Below, in pieces: positions 6,097-13,904 of a DNA stretch of 16,509 bases; within the stretch, counting starts at the first letter, position 1, and every line of letters begins with the position of its first letter. This stretch comes from Ruminococcaceae bacterium UBA6857. GTDB taxonomy: Bacteria > Bacillota > Clostridia > Oscillospirales > Acutalibacteraceae. The translations under genes were made by a program, and so were the position numbers. The notes under the pieces are model-generated. The model did no database searches, was not told the origin of the DNA, and saw only the letters and a list, made by a program, of their open reading frames with translations. Location: assembly GCA_002451715.1 (NCBI GenBank), contig DKDD01000202.1, positions 4,042 through 20,550 of the forward strand. Reading direction: 5' to 3'.

Positions 6097-8166
6097 TTAA
6101 AGAGACGTTGCAGCAAGGTATGCCGCTTTTGTTGCGGCGGCAATATTGCCCGCTTTATCGCAGTCACCGACAGCGATAACTCTGATATCGGTGTTTTTAA
6201 GCGATTCTTCAAGAATTTTATCCGGTCTTGAACCGAGCGACAAAACAACTTTGTCGCATTTTATTCTGCTTCTTGCTTTTGTTTTCGTGTTTTCGGTAAC
6301 AATACATCCGTTTTCAATTTCGCACAGTTTTTCGTTTGTTTTGAAAACGGTTCCAGCCTTTTTAAGTTTCGGAAGAATATCATCTTTGTGCTGCATCCAT
6401 GTTCCCGGCGCAAGTTCCGGCGCCATTTCAACAACCGTAACTTTGCATCCGTTCGCAGTGAGATATTCCGCGGTTTCAAGTCCCGTAAGACCGGAACCGA
6501 TCACAGCAACACTGCAATTTTCAAGCTTGGCTTTTTTTGAAAGTATATCTTCGAATGTGAAAACATTGCTTTCGTCATAAATACCGCCGAACTTCGGTTT
6601 AATCGGGTTGCTTCCGGCTGCGGAAATTACGGCATAAGCCTTTTCGCTCTTTGCGATTTCTGCGGTCAAGGCAGTATTGAACACAAATTTTACGCCGTCT
6701 TCTTGGCAAATTTTATATGCATCCTCTGTGAACCATGCGGTCTTACCTTTTTTCGGCGGTACGCAGGCAAGGTTAAGCTGTCCGCCGGGTCTGTCGCTTT
6801 TTTCATAAACGGTTACATCGAAGCCGCGTTTTGCAAGAATATCTGCGGCAGTGAGACCTGCCGGTCCGGCTCCGCCGACAAGGACTTTAAGTTTATTGCC
6901 GTTTTTAACAAGTTTTTCATTTTCGTGTCCTACAAAAGGATTGACCGAACATTCACCATGCGAGCCGATATACGCATTATCCTGCATTGACTGAATGCAG
7001 TTGAGGCAACAAATGCAGCGTCTGATCGTTTTACCGTTTAGAGCCTTTTCCGTCCAATACGGATCTGCAATCTGCGGGCGTCCGAGACACACAAAATCCT
7101 GATACCCTTCTTCAAGCTGCTTTTCAGCCTGTTCCGGCGAACGGATAAGGTTTGCGGCAAGAACCGGAATTGAAACAGCTTCTTTTACTGCTTTTGCCAT
7201 ATACTTTCTCCAACCCGGATCAAACGAAACGGGTTCAAGCCAATAATTGAATGTATCGTATCCTGCCGAAGAAACATCAATGGCATCAACGCCTGCTTTT
7301 TCAAGACGTTTTGCAACTTCAACACCGGTTTTAAGATCGTATCCCTTGCCTTCTTCGCCTATCATTGCATAACATTCGTCAACAGAAAGACGGACAATTA
7401 TGGGAAAGTTCTTTCCACATTCGGTTTTGATTCCGTGAATGATATTGAGAATGAACCTCATGCGGTTTTCAAGCGAGCCGCCGTATTCATCAGTGCGTCG
7501 GTTGGTTACGGGACTCAAAAACTGCTGAAGAAGATATCCGTGGGCACAATGAAGTTCAACCCCATCACAGCCGGCTTTGAAAACGCGTATTGCGCCGTCA
7601 ACAAACTGCTGTTCAAGCTCTTTAATCTCTTTGTGGCTGAGTGCTCTTACTCTTCCTCCGGCGAAATATGCAGGTTCGCACTTTGACGGAGCAACCGACG
7701 ACGGAACAATGTCATGTTTCAAAAGCGTCGGTCCGACAAGCGGCGTGAGCTTATAAAGAAGTTTTCCGTATGCGCCTTTTGTGAGTTCTTCGGCTTTGAT
7801 TGAAAGCGGAACTGTTCCGACAAGGAGACCGACATTCTGCCTTCCCGGATGATGAAGCTGAACAAAGAATTTTGCTCCGTGGCGCTGAATACGCCTTGCC
7901 ATTTCAGCGAGTGGCTTGATATGATAGTCATGACTCACAGCAAGTTGAGCAAATGCGGCCGAGCCGGTTTGGTCGTTGACGCGCGTGATTTCGGTCATAA
8001 TAAGACCTGCGCCACCTTTTGCGCGTTCTTCGTAATAATCCATCATTTTCTCGGTCGGTCTTCCGTCAAATTGTCCGAAGCCCATGAGCATCGGCGGAAG
8101 AACAACGCGGTTTTTAATTTCAACATTACCGATTTTCATCGGACTTGAAAGAAGCTTATATTCCAT
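6097..8166 (-). CDS. Old Yellow Enzyme / 2,4-dienoyl-CoA reductase-family FMN-FeS-FAD oxidoreductase
   Basis: A 689-residue, three-part flavoprotein. The N-terminal FMN barrel (about 1-370) has KNRVVLPPM and the active-site stretch ELHCAHGYLLQQFLSP followed by NRRTDEYGGSLENR. A cysteine cluster follows (Cys384, 387, 390 and 406, within RRCICCLNC and GECSVNP), as for the single 4Fe-4S of this family. The C-terminal half has an FAD motif VGGAGPAGLTAAD and a second nucleotide motif VIGSGLTGLETAEYL. Such enzymes (enoate reductase, DCR, BaiCD-type, trimethylamine dehydrogenase) move electrons from NAD(P)H to activated C=C bonds or similar substrates; the true substrate cannot be read from sequence. 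The start is the ATG at 8166, with GTGAGG ahead, 8 bases after the SDR stop; a GTG at 8178 would overlap the SDR gene. The gene is co-transcribed with the SDR. Confidence 0.92.
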   Translation of the reverse strand: MEYKLLSSPMKIGNVEIKNRVVLPPMLMGFGQFDGRPTEKMMDYYEERAKGGAGLIMTEITRVNDQTGSAAFAQLAVSHDYHIKPLAEMARRIQRHGAKFFVQLHHPGRQNVGLLVGTVPLSIKAEELTKGAYGKLLYKLTPLVGPTLLKHDIVPSSVAPSKCEPAYFAGGRVRALSHKEIKELEQQFVDGAIRVFKAGCDGVELHCAHGYLLQQFLSPVTNRRTDEYGGSLENRMRFILNIIHGIKTECGKNFPIIVRLSVDECYAMIGEEGKGYDLKTGVEVAKRLEKAGVDAIDVSSAGYDTFNYWLEPVSFDPGWRKYMAKAVKEAVSIPVLAANLIRSPEQAEKQLEEGYQDFVCLGRPQIADPYWTEKALNGKTIRRCICCLNCIQSMQDNAYIGSHGECSVNPFVGHENEKLVKNGNKLKVLVGGAGPAGLTAADILAKRGFDVTVYEKSDRPGGQLNLACVPPKKGKTAWFTEDAYKICQEDGVKFVFNTALTAEIAKSEKAYAVISAAGSNPIKPKFGGIYDESNVFTFEDILSKKAKLENCSVAVIGSGLTGLETAEYLTANGCKVTVVEMAPELAPGTWMQHKDDILPKLKKAGTVFKTNEKLCEIENGCIVTENTKTKARSRIKCDKVVLSLGSRPDKILEESLKNTDIRVIAVGDCDKAGNIAAATKAAYLAATSL

Positions 8167-8174
8167 CGTTAACC

Positions 8175-8966
8175 TCACTTATTTTTGCCTAAACGTTTTA
8201 CCGTTTCCTTGAATTCGTTGAACTTTCTCTTTTCAAGACCCCAGTAAATATTTCTGACGAACGGAGCAAACTTCATAAGCTGTTGAGCAAAACCGAAAAG
8301 CAAGCACGGACTCACGGTGTCCTTACCCTTTTCAATTCCTTCAACCATCTTTTTTGCAACAACAGTCGGCTGCTGAACGGGGAAAGGTTTTTTGAACTCA
8401 ATCTCATTTGCGGCTTTGAAAAAGCCCGTATCGGTTGCAACGGGGTAAAGGCAAGTAAGCTGAACATTTTTCGGTTTTTCAAGCCGAATACCTTCTTGGA
8501 AGCCCTGCATTGCGAATTTTGAAGCAGAATATACGGTAAAGCCCGGCATTGCCATTTTACCGATTGCCGAAATTGTTATTGCAAAAATTCCGTTTCTTCC
8601 GTTAAGATAGTCAACATACTTTTGATAAGAATAAATCGGCGAAAAGACATTTGTTTCAAACATTGCAGAAACTCTGTTCCAATCAACATAGTTAAACTCT
8701 TCATAATACGGATAGCCTGCATTCGCGTAGAAAATATCAATTGAACCAAGCTCTTCAAGAGCTTTTTCAAAAATCGCGTCAACAGCTTCTTTTGAAGAAA
8801 CGTCAATCTGCATTGCTATAACTTTTCTTGAATCGAAACCCGAAAGGCGGTCGATATTTTTGTCAACAGCCAAAATTCTGTTGTTTCCTTCGGTAAGAAG
8901 CCGAAGAACTTCCAGACCGATTCCGCTGTTACAACCGGTAAGAACAATGTTTTTGTTTGTTATCAT
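8175..8966 (-). CDS. Short-chain dehydrogenase/reductase (SDR family)
   Basis: A 263-residue classical SDR: the nucleotide-binding TGCNSGIG (10-17), the Asp-Val pair before VSS (about 55), ANAG (81-84), Asn106, Ser133, and the catalytic Tyr146-Lys150 in YSASK. Asp35 at the end of the second strand (ILAVDKN) favours NAD(H) over NADP(H). It would oxidise an alcohol or reduce a ketone in the cytoplasm; the substrate is unknown. A hydrophobic, basic C-terminal part (about 225-263) may associate with membranes or a lipid substrate (inference). It is the first gene of a two-gene operon with an Old Yellow Enzyme-type reductase, suggesting sequential keto and ene reduction of one compound. The ATG at 8966 has AAGGAG about 8 bases upstream. 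Confidence 0.92.
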   Translation of the reverse strand: MITNKNIVLTGCNSGIGLEVLRLLTEGNNRILAVDKNIDRLSGFDSRKVIAMQIDVSSKEAVDAIFEKALEELGSIDIFYANAGYPYYEEFNYVDWNRVSAMFETNVFSPIYSYQKYVDYLNGRNGIFAITISAIGKMAMPGFTVYSASKFAMQGFQEGIRLEKPKNVQLTCLYPVATDTGFFKAANEIEFKKPFPVQQPTVVAKKMVEGIEKGKDTVSPCLLFGFAQQLMKFAPFVRNIYWGLEKRKFNEFKETVKRLGKNK

Positions 8967-9011
8967 ACTTTTTTCTCCTTAATAGGCAAATTACAGCCTC
9001 GTAATAAATAT

Positions 9012-9041
9012 ATAGTAACATATTTTCGTACCTAAAATCAA
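9012..9041 (-). promoter_or_regulatory. Promoter of the SDR-flavoprotein operon
   Basis: The minus strand has TTGATT (9036-9041), an 18-base spacer and TACTAT (9012-9017), preceded by TGT as an extended -10. The expected transcript start is near 9005, about 40 bases ahead of the ATG. It starts just beyond the lipase terminator. Confidence 0.7.
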
Positions 9042-9052
9042 CAGAAACAAAT

Positions 9053-9086
9053 GAAAAATCCGACAACCCGAAAAAGGCTGTCGGAT
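9053..9086 (-). terminator. Rho-independent terminator of the secreted hydrolase gene
   Basis: An 8-bp perfect stem ATCCGACA (9058-9065) / TGTCGGAT (9079-9086), with two further CC/GG pairs inside, is followed on the minus strand by TTTTT. It lies 10 bases after the hydrolase stop and separates that gene from the SDR operon. Confidence 0.88.
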
Positions 9087-9096
9087 AAAATTGTTT

Positions 9097-11031
9097 TTAG
9101 TGACCTTTGATCATTCTGACAAGTTCAACAATATACTTTGCAAAAGGCCAAATGATGTTATAAAGCATTTCAAAAAATGTTCTGCTTCCTGTTTTGTCAA
9201 GAATATTTTTGCTGTCTTCGTCAAGAAGCTTGTTGAAATCGCTGACAAGGTTTGCCGAAACGTATGGGTTTTCGCTGTCATATTCCGGTGCACTGCCGTT
9301 CATGATTGTAAAGTTGAAAAGTCGTTCACCCATCGGAGTTGCACTGCCGATAAGTACATAATCAACAACAAGGTCAAAGTTTGCGCGTGAAACTTCCGGA
9401 ATCTTACCGGCGAATTTGACTTCTGTGCTTTCACCCGGGGCAAGAACTTTTGAAAATACCGAGCCCGCAAATTTGAGGTCAACTCCGCGTGCAGACACGC
9501 CGGTAATCTTCATTTTGTATTTTTCCGAAAGGTTTTTAATGATAATTGAAGTATCTTTTGAATCAACGTAGCCTTCAACGCTGTTGTTGAACATCGCATG
9601 TACCGAGTGCGACTTGTTTGTTGTTGCATGGAACTGCGGATATTCGGGTGACGAATGAACGTCTTTGATTTTTTCGGTAAGAAGAAGTGTTTTGAGAAGT
9701 TCGGCAGTATACGGATCTTTATAAATCATTCCGTGATAAAAGTTTTCAAAAAACCATGTGTGTTCGGGAAGATATGACGTTGAAGCGTCAACAGTCATCG
9801 ACGGTGACACCTGATAGAAGCCTGTATCAACTTTCTGAGTATATCCATCAGCAAAGCGCTGACCGAGCGGTGCGGCCGTTGCTCCGGTTGAGCAGGCGAT
9901 TGTGATAATTCCGTCCGAACTTTCGTTGAGTCCAGTTACGATTTTGTTGTCATATCCTGCAACGATATAAACATCGGTTCCGGCATTTTGCGCACGCTTG
10001 AAACCGTTTGAAAAATCAGTCATAACCTGATAATGCATGTAGTCGCTTTTGGCGATAAGTTCGGCACTTTCGGTCGGATCAAGAAGCTTTGCTTTAAGCT
10101 CTTCATAGTATTCCGTCGGACAGAAATCCCAAATACTGCCCCAGTATCCGATAATTTGACGCGCATACGGTGTGATTGTGTTGAGAACTTCATCAAGAAA
10201 ACCGAGTTCGTTTGCACGAACAAGCCAGTTGAAATCGGTTTCAAACATCATTCCGTGTTCGATAAAACGGATAAGGTTTTCTTCGTCAAATTCAATGTTA
10301 TCGGCAAGAATGTTATATGCAAGTCCCGCACCGCCGAGAGCAGGAACGGTCATAACAGCATTTGCAACGTCACCCTTGTCACCGTAAAGCGTGAGATATG
10401 TACCGGTGACCTGTCCGCCGTGAGAAACGGCAAAAATGTTGACTTTGTCTTTTCCGGAATACTCTTTGACCGACTGAATGAACTCATCAAGCTGTTTTGC
10501 GCAGAAAGGCGCACCCATTCTGAAATCGCAGTTAAAATTATAGATGTTTTCATCACCGACATATTCGGCATATTCACCCATTATTTCGGTTTCGTGCTGA
10601 TAAATAAGGTCGCCGTCATATTTTTTGAGCATTTCGGCGCGGTTGCTTTCTTCGGCGGTCACGCAATATCTTTGAAGCGGATATACGCTTGAACCGTCCG
10701 GATTGCAAGCCATGTCGTAATAAAGTTTTACAAATTCTCTTCCGACCGTTTCACCGAGTTTTTTTCCATCACCGGTTGCAAGCGAGCCAAGATCCATTCC
10801 GACTTGCACAATGTTCTTAAACAAAGCGGCAATGATTTCTTCAAAGTCAACGCCCCAAACATGAACTTTGTTTCCGTTTTCGTCAATTCTGTATTGACCC
10901 GAAGAACTGTAGCCGGGCACAACGATAACGGGATAGCCGTTGTATTCTTCCTTGTCAAAAGCTGCGGAAACCATCGTTACCGACGAAAACAGCAAAACAA
11001 AACAAAGAAGAACCGAAATAAGTTTTTTCAT
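9097..11031 (-). CDS. Secreted alpha/beta-hydrolase (lipase/esterase-like)
   Basis: A 644-residue exported protein. Residues 1-23 form a signal peptide (MKK, a hydrophobic core, then VSA before the cut). The hydrolase part begins with PVIVVPGYSSSG (34-45), which resembles the oxyanion-hole strand of lipases and LCAT/PGAP1-like enzymes. The nucleophile elbow is AVSHGGQ with Ser203. Plausible partners are Asp373 (SSDGII) and His424 (LPEHTWF), though this assignment is inferred. From about 470 onward there is a beta-rich segment with SIIIKNLSEKYKM and APGESTEVKF, resembling an accessory Ig-like domain. The tail ends in a hydrophobic-basic helix. There is no xPxTG motif. The substrate is unknown. 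The ATG has GGAGGAG upstream; it has its own promoter and terminator, so it is probably transcribed alone. Confidence 0.85.
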   Translation of the reverse strand: MKKLISVLLCFVLLFSSVTMVSAAFDKEEYNGYPVIVVPGYSSSGQYRIDENGNKVHVWGVDFEEIIAALFKNIVQVGMDLGSLATGDGKKLGETVGREFVKLYYDMACNPDGSSVYPLQRYCVTAEESNRAEMLKKYDGDLIYQHETEIMGEYAEYVGDENIYNFNCDFRMGAPFCAKQLDEFIQSVKEYSGKDKVNIFAVSHGGQVTGTYLTLYGDKGDVANAVMTVPALGGAGLAYNILADNIEFDEENLIRFIEHGMMFETDFNWLVRANELGFLDEVLNTITPYARQIIGYWGSIWDFCPTEYYEELKAKLLDPTESAELIAKSDYMHYQVMTDFSNGFKRAQNAGTDVYIVAGYDNKIVTGLNESSDGIITIACSTGATAAPLGQRFADGYTQKVDTGFYQVSPSMTVDASTSYLPEHTWFFENFYHGMIYKDPYTAELLKTLLLTEKIKDVHSSPEYPQFHATTNKSHSVHAMFNNSVEGYVDSKDTSIIIKNLSEKYKMKITGVSARGVDLKFAGSVFSKVLAPGESTEVKFAGKIPEVSRANFDLVVDYVLIGSATPMGERLFNFTIMNGSAPEYDSENPYVSANLVSDFNKLLDEDSKNILDKTGSRTFFEMLYNIIWPFAKYIVELVRMIKGH

Positions 11032-11080
11032 TAATTACTCCTCCATAAACACGGCGCTAAGCCGTTTACTAAACCACATA

Positions 11081-11109
11081 ATTTTATCACCGAAAAGACT
11101 TTTTTACAA
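11081..11109 (-). promoter_or_regulatory. Promoter of the secreted hydrolase gene
   Basis: The minus strand has TTGTAA (11104-11109), a 17-base spacer and TAAAAT (11081-11086), with TGA before the -10. The start would be near 11074, giving a leader of about 43 bases with a 5-bp hairpin ACGGC/GCCGT at 11051-11065 just ahead of the ribosome binding site. Confidence 0.72.
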
Positions 11110-11133
11110 GTCCGAAACAATTAAAGCCAATAG

Positions 11134-11187
11134 AAAAAATATTGCCGTCCTTTTGTAAAAAACTTACAAAAAGGCGGCAAATTTTTA
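11134..11187 (-). terminator. Long hairpin terminator after the 78-residue membrane peptide gene
   Basis: TTGCCGTCCTTTTGTA (11142-11157) faces TACAAAAAGGCGGCAA (11165-11180), a stem of about 16 positions with one mismatch and a 7-base loop. On the minus strand it is followed by ATTTTTT (11134-11140). On the plus strand TTTTT follows too, so it could act in both directions, although no convergent gene is present. Confidence 0.88.
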
Positions 11188-11201
11188 GGTTGTGTTGTCA
11201 A

Positions 11202-11438
11202 TCACTTCTTTTTCTTGACCTTAGGAAGAATAAGGCAGGTTGCAATCGCCATTACGGCAGCAGCAATAAGAGCAATTGGGACAATTGTATCCATGTCGTT
11301 TTCGCCTGTGTTCGGAACCGCTGCGGCTATAACCGAAGAATCGGCGGCGAACACCTGAATCAAAACGGCAACGCCGCTGAGTATCATTAATCCGGCAAGA
11401 ACAATGCAGATGATTTTAACCATTTTTTTAGGAAACAT
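11202..11438 (-). CDS. Small membrane peptide with signal sequence and VPNTG sorting-like motif
   Basis: A 78-residue protein I do not recognise by family. Residues 1-31 look like a signal peptide or first membrane segment (basic start, long hydrophobic core, then FAAD). Only about 10 residues follow before VPNTG (41-45), the acidic END and Asp50, a second hydrophobic stretch (51-71) and a KVKKKK tail. This layout is that of a class C sorting signal with VPxTG in place of LPxTG, so a sortase could anchor it, leaving a very short mature peptide. Otherwise it is a two-span membrane protein with a short outer loop. The ATG at 11438 has GGAAGG upstream, 21 bases after the phosphohexomutase stop, so the two are co-transcribed. 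No sortase gene is in the window. Confidence 0.72.
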   Translation of the reverse strand: MFPKKMVKIICIVLAGLMILSGVAVLIQVFAADSSVIAAAVPNTGENDMDTIVPIALIAAAVMAIATCLILPKVKKKK

Positions 11439-11459
11439 GAAGTTTACCTTCCTTTGTCT

Positions 11460-13175
11460 TTATTTCAAATACTGTTTCATATCATCGGAAAGCGCTGAGA
11501 AAATTTTTTCCGCATCGGCCTTTGTCTTTCCTCTTGCTGTGAAATAAACTTTGATTTTCGGTTCGGTTCCGCTCGGACGAATAATTACTCCGTTTGCACC
11601 CTCAAGCGTATAAGCAAGAACATTTGACTTAGGAAGTTCAATTTTTTCTGTTTTTCCGCTTTCAAGGCATACGGTTTCGCTTTTTTTATAGTCCGAAGCG
11701 CAAAGAACTTTGTAGCTGGCAATTGAAGTAATGCTGTCGTTTCGAAGCGTTTCCATGATCGCAGCCATTTTTTCCATTCCGGTTTCGCCCTTGAACTCAA
11801 AACTTTCAACACGGTTAAGATAATAACCGTGTTCTGCATAGATTTCCTGCATTTTTTCATAAAGGCTGATGCCTTTTTCTTTGTAATATGCAGCCATTTC
11901 ACAAATAAGAGTTGAAGCAACAACGGCATCCTTGTCTCTCGCGTGAATACCCGAAAGGTAGCCGTAGCTTTCTTCCATGCCTACAACAAAGCGGCCAGCC
12001 TCGCCTTTTGCTTCAAGTTCGGTGATATATTCGCCGATATATTTGAAACCGGTAAGAAGTTTTTTGACCGATGCGCCGTATTTTTTGCAGACAACGTCAA
12101 CAAGATCGGTTGTAACAAAGGACTTGACAACAACGGCATTTTTCGGCAAAATACCAAGTTCTTTTCTTCTTGAAAGAAGGTATTCGGCGAGAAGTACGCC
12201 GACTTCGTTACCGCTCATAAGTTTGTATTCACCATTATAGAGAACAGCGATGCCGACTCTGTCACAGTCCGGGTCGGTTGCAAGAAGCAAATCCGCCTTT
12301 TCCTGCTCCGTCATTTTGATTGCACATTCGAAAACCTGTTTGATTTCCGGGTTCGGATAAGGACAGGTCGGGAAGTTTCCGTCCGGAAGTTCCTGCTCTT
12401 TTACTACGCTGACATTCTTAATTCCGATTCTTTTGAGCATTGCGCGAACGTGCTTGTTGCCCGTTCCGTTGAGCGGTGTATAGATAACTTTAAGGTCTGT
12501 TTTTGCGGTAATATCCTTTGAAAGGCAGCATTTTTCAACGCAGTCATAGAACTTTTGAACGATATCATCACCGATATATTCAACAAGACCTTTTTCAACA
12601 GCCTCATCAAAATCCATTGTCTTAACACCGGCGAACATATCGGTTTTCTGAATAAACTCATAAGTCTTTGCGGCAGCTTCGTCCGTCATCTGATAACCTT
12701 CGGGGTCATAGCACTTATAACCGTTATATTCTGCGGGATTATGGCTTGCGGTGATGATTATTCCGCCTTTGCAGTGAAGTTCTCTGACAGCAAACGAAAG
12801 CATCGGAGTCGGAACAAGTTCGGGATAGATATACACTTTGATTCCGTTTGCAGCAAGAACGCCTGCTGCACTTTTTGCAAAATCGGTTGATTTAATTCTT
12901 GAGTCATAAGCGATTGCAACGGCCGGTGAATTATACTCACTGAGAAGATATGATGCAAGTCCCTGCGTTGCCTGATTGACGGTATAGACGTTCATTCTGT
13001 TTGTTCCGGCGCCGATAACACCGCGAAGTCCGGCAGTTCCGAATTCAAGATTTCTATAAAATCTGTCGTTAATTTCATCGGCTTTTCCGCTGATTTCAGA
13101 AAGTTCTTTTTGAAGATCGGGATCGGCAACTGCTTTTTCGCACCAAAGCGAATAAAGAGAATTTATATCATTCAT
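11460..13175 (-). CDS. Phosphoglucomutase/phosphomannomutase (alpha-D-phosphohexomutase)
   Basis: A 571-residue enzyme interconverting hexose 1- and 6-phosphates, close in length and layout to Bacillus subtilis PgcA. It shows the expected four domains: GTAGLRGVIGAGTNRMN (46-62), the phosphoserine loop TASHNP with Ser144, the metal-binding loop DPDCDR (301-306), the sugar-binding EES (401-403), and the phosphate-binding RPSGTEPKIKVY near residue 545. Glucose-1-phosphate made here feeds UDP-glucose for wall glycolipids, polysaccharide or glycogen. The ATG at 13175 has GGAGG about 8 bases upstream. It has its own promoter and is followed by the VPNTG membrane peptide gene, a combination that hints at a cell-surface role (inference). 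Choice between glucose and mannose as main substrate is not clear from sequence. Confidence 0.94.
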   Translation of the reverse strand: MNDINSLYSLWCEKAVADPDLQKELSEISGKADEINDRFYRNLEFGTAGLRGVIGAGTNRMNVYTVNQATQGLASYLLSEYNSPAVAIAYDSRIKSTDFAKSAAGVLAANGIKVYIYPELVPTPMLSFAVRELHCKGGIIITASHNPAEYNGYKCYDPEGYQMTDEAAAKTYEFIQKTDMFAGVKTMDFDEAVEKGLVEYIGDDIVQKFYDCVEKCCLSKDITAKTDLKVIYTPLNGTGNKHVRAMLKRIGIKNVSVVKEQELPDGNFPTCPYPNPEIKQVFECAIKMTEQEKADLLLATDPDCDRVGIAVLYNGEYKLMSGNEVGVLLAEYLLSRRKELGILPKNAVVVKSFVTTDLVDVVCKKYGASVKKLLTGFKYIGEYITELEAKGEAGRFVVGMEESYGYLSGIHARDKDAVVASTLICEMAAYYKEKGISLYEKMQEIYAEHGYYLNRVESFEFKGETGMEKMAAIMETLRNDSITSIASYKVLCASDYKKSETVCLESGKTEKIELPKSNVLAYTLEGANGVIIRPSGTEPKIKVYFTARGKTKADAEKIFSALSDDMKQYLK

Positions 13176-13207
13176 ATTATTATACCTCCGTGTTATTTTC
13201 GTCTGTT

Positions 13208-13237
13208 ATTTTAACACTTATTACAATATTCTGTCAA
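13208..13237 (-). promoter_or_regulatory. Promoter of the phosphohexomutase gene
   Basis: The minus strand has TTGACA (13232-13237), an 18-base spacer and TAAAAT (13208-13213), with TGT before the -10. The start would be near 13201, about 26 bases ahead of the ATG. Confidence 0.82.
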
Positions 13238-13263
13238 TAGCCGCAAAAGATCAAAACCGGGCG

Positions 13264-13306
13264 AAAAAAGCAAAAAACAGGGGCTGCAAAAACAGTCCCC
13301 GTTTTT
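13264..13306 (-). terminator. Terminator of the ylxM-ffh-rpsP-khpA operon
   Basis: The minus strand has an A-rich arm, then CGGGG-A-CTG, a short loop, CAG-CCCC and TTTTTTGCTTTTTT. The stem pairs 13280-13286 with 13293-13300 with one bulged base, and the flanking A and T runs extend it. It starts 2 bases after the khpA stop. Confidence 0.88.
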
Positions 13307-13307
13307 A

Positions 13308-13541
13308 TCAGTCAATTTCGACCATAATTTTTTGATCGTTTCTGTTGGCGGTTGCGCGCATAACAGTTCGGATAGCCTTTGCAATTCTGCCCTGCTTTCC
13401 GATGACTCTGCCCATATCGTCGGCAGCAACATGAAGGTGATAAACGATCACGCCTTCATCGTTGATATCGTCAACGTCAACAGTTACCTTTTCCGGCTCG
13501 TCAACGAGACCGGCCGCGATTGTAACGAGTAACTCTTTCAA
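13308..13541 (-). CDS. khpA: KhpA-type RNA-binding KH-domain protein
   Basis: A 77-residue protein of one type II-like KH domain, with the RNA-contacting GxxG loop GKQG inside MGRVIGKQGRIAKAIRTVM. Family members (KhpA, YlqC) pair with KhpB/Jag and affect cell length and mRNA binding in Gram-positive bacteria. The best start is the TTG at 13541, giving MKELLVTIAAGLVDEPEKV, which fits the family N-terminus and has GGAGG 8 bases upstream. A TTG at 13556 would sit on the ribosome binding site itself. It follows rpsP by 17 bases and is the last gene of its operon. Confidence 0.92.
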   Translation of the reverse strand: MKELLVTIAAGLVDEPEKVTVDVDDINDEGVIVYHLHVAADDMGRVIGKQGRIAKAIRTVMRATANRNDQKIMVEID

Positions 13542-13558
13542 GGCGAGTACCTCCAAAC

Positions 13559-13804
13559 TTATTTAATGATGTCGCACTTTTTGAGAAGAGCCTTAACAGT
13601 ATCTGTGGGCTGAGCACCGTTAGCAATCCACTTCTGAGCTTTCTCAGCGTCGATTTTGATTTCACCCGGCTCTTTCATCGGGTTGTAATAACCGATTTCT
13701 TCGATAAAACGTCCGTCACGGGGATATCTTGAATCCGCAACAACTACACGATAAAACGGTGCCTTCTTTGCACCCATACGGCGAAGTCTGATTTTAACTG
13801 CCAT
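13559..13804 (-). CDS. rpsP: Small ribosomal subunit protein S16 (bS16)
   Basis: An 81-residue S16 protein starting MAVKIRLRRMGAKKAPFYR, with the family text VVVADSRYPRDGRFIEEIGYYNP and a C-terminal part AEKAQKWIANGAQPTDTVKALL. It is a primary 16S rRNA-binding protein needed for 30S assembly. The ATG at 13804 has GGAGG 8 bases ahead; the longer frame to 13849 adds 15 residues without family likeness and covers the ribosome binding site, so it is not used. It lies between ffh and khpA, the usual Firmicute order. Confidence 0.97.
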   Translation of the reverse strand: MAVKIRLRRMGAKKAPFYRVVVADSRYPRDGRFIEEIGYYNPMKEPGEIKIDAEKAQKWIANGAQPTDTVKALLKKCDIIK

Positions 13805-13844
13805 TTTTGTTACCTCCAAAAATATATGAAATAAAAATTTATTG

Positions 13845-13878
13845 AACACGCATTATGTTTGATTTTTTAAGGCGTGTT
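13845..13878 (-). promoter_or_regulatory. Hairpin between ffh and rpsP
   Basis: A 7-bp perfect stem AACACGC/GCGTGTT with a 20-base A-rich loop lies in the 100-base ffh-rpsP gap. No U-run follows directly, so it is not a clear terminator. It may tune rpsP expression or mark an RNA processing site. I saw no convincing promoter in this gap. Confidence 0.3.
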
Positions 13879-13904
13879 GTTTACTTACAAATAAAATGAT
13901 GTGT

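Noticed and set aside
10033..10692. Plus-strand open frame (219 codons) opposite the secreted hydrolase
   Set aside because: It is an antisense shadow; the minus-strand gene has signal peptide, catalytic motif, promoter and terminator.
11051..11065. ACGGC/GCCGT hairpin in the hydrolase leader as a terminator or operator
   Set aside because: The stem is only 5 bp, no U-run follows, and it sits next to the ribosome binding site; too weak to call.
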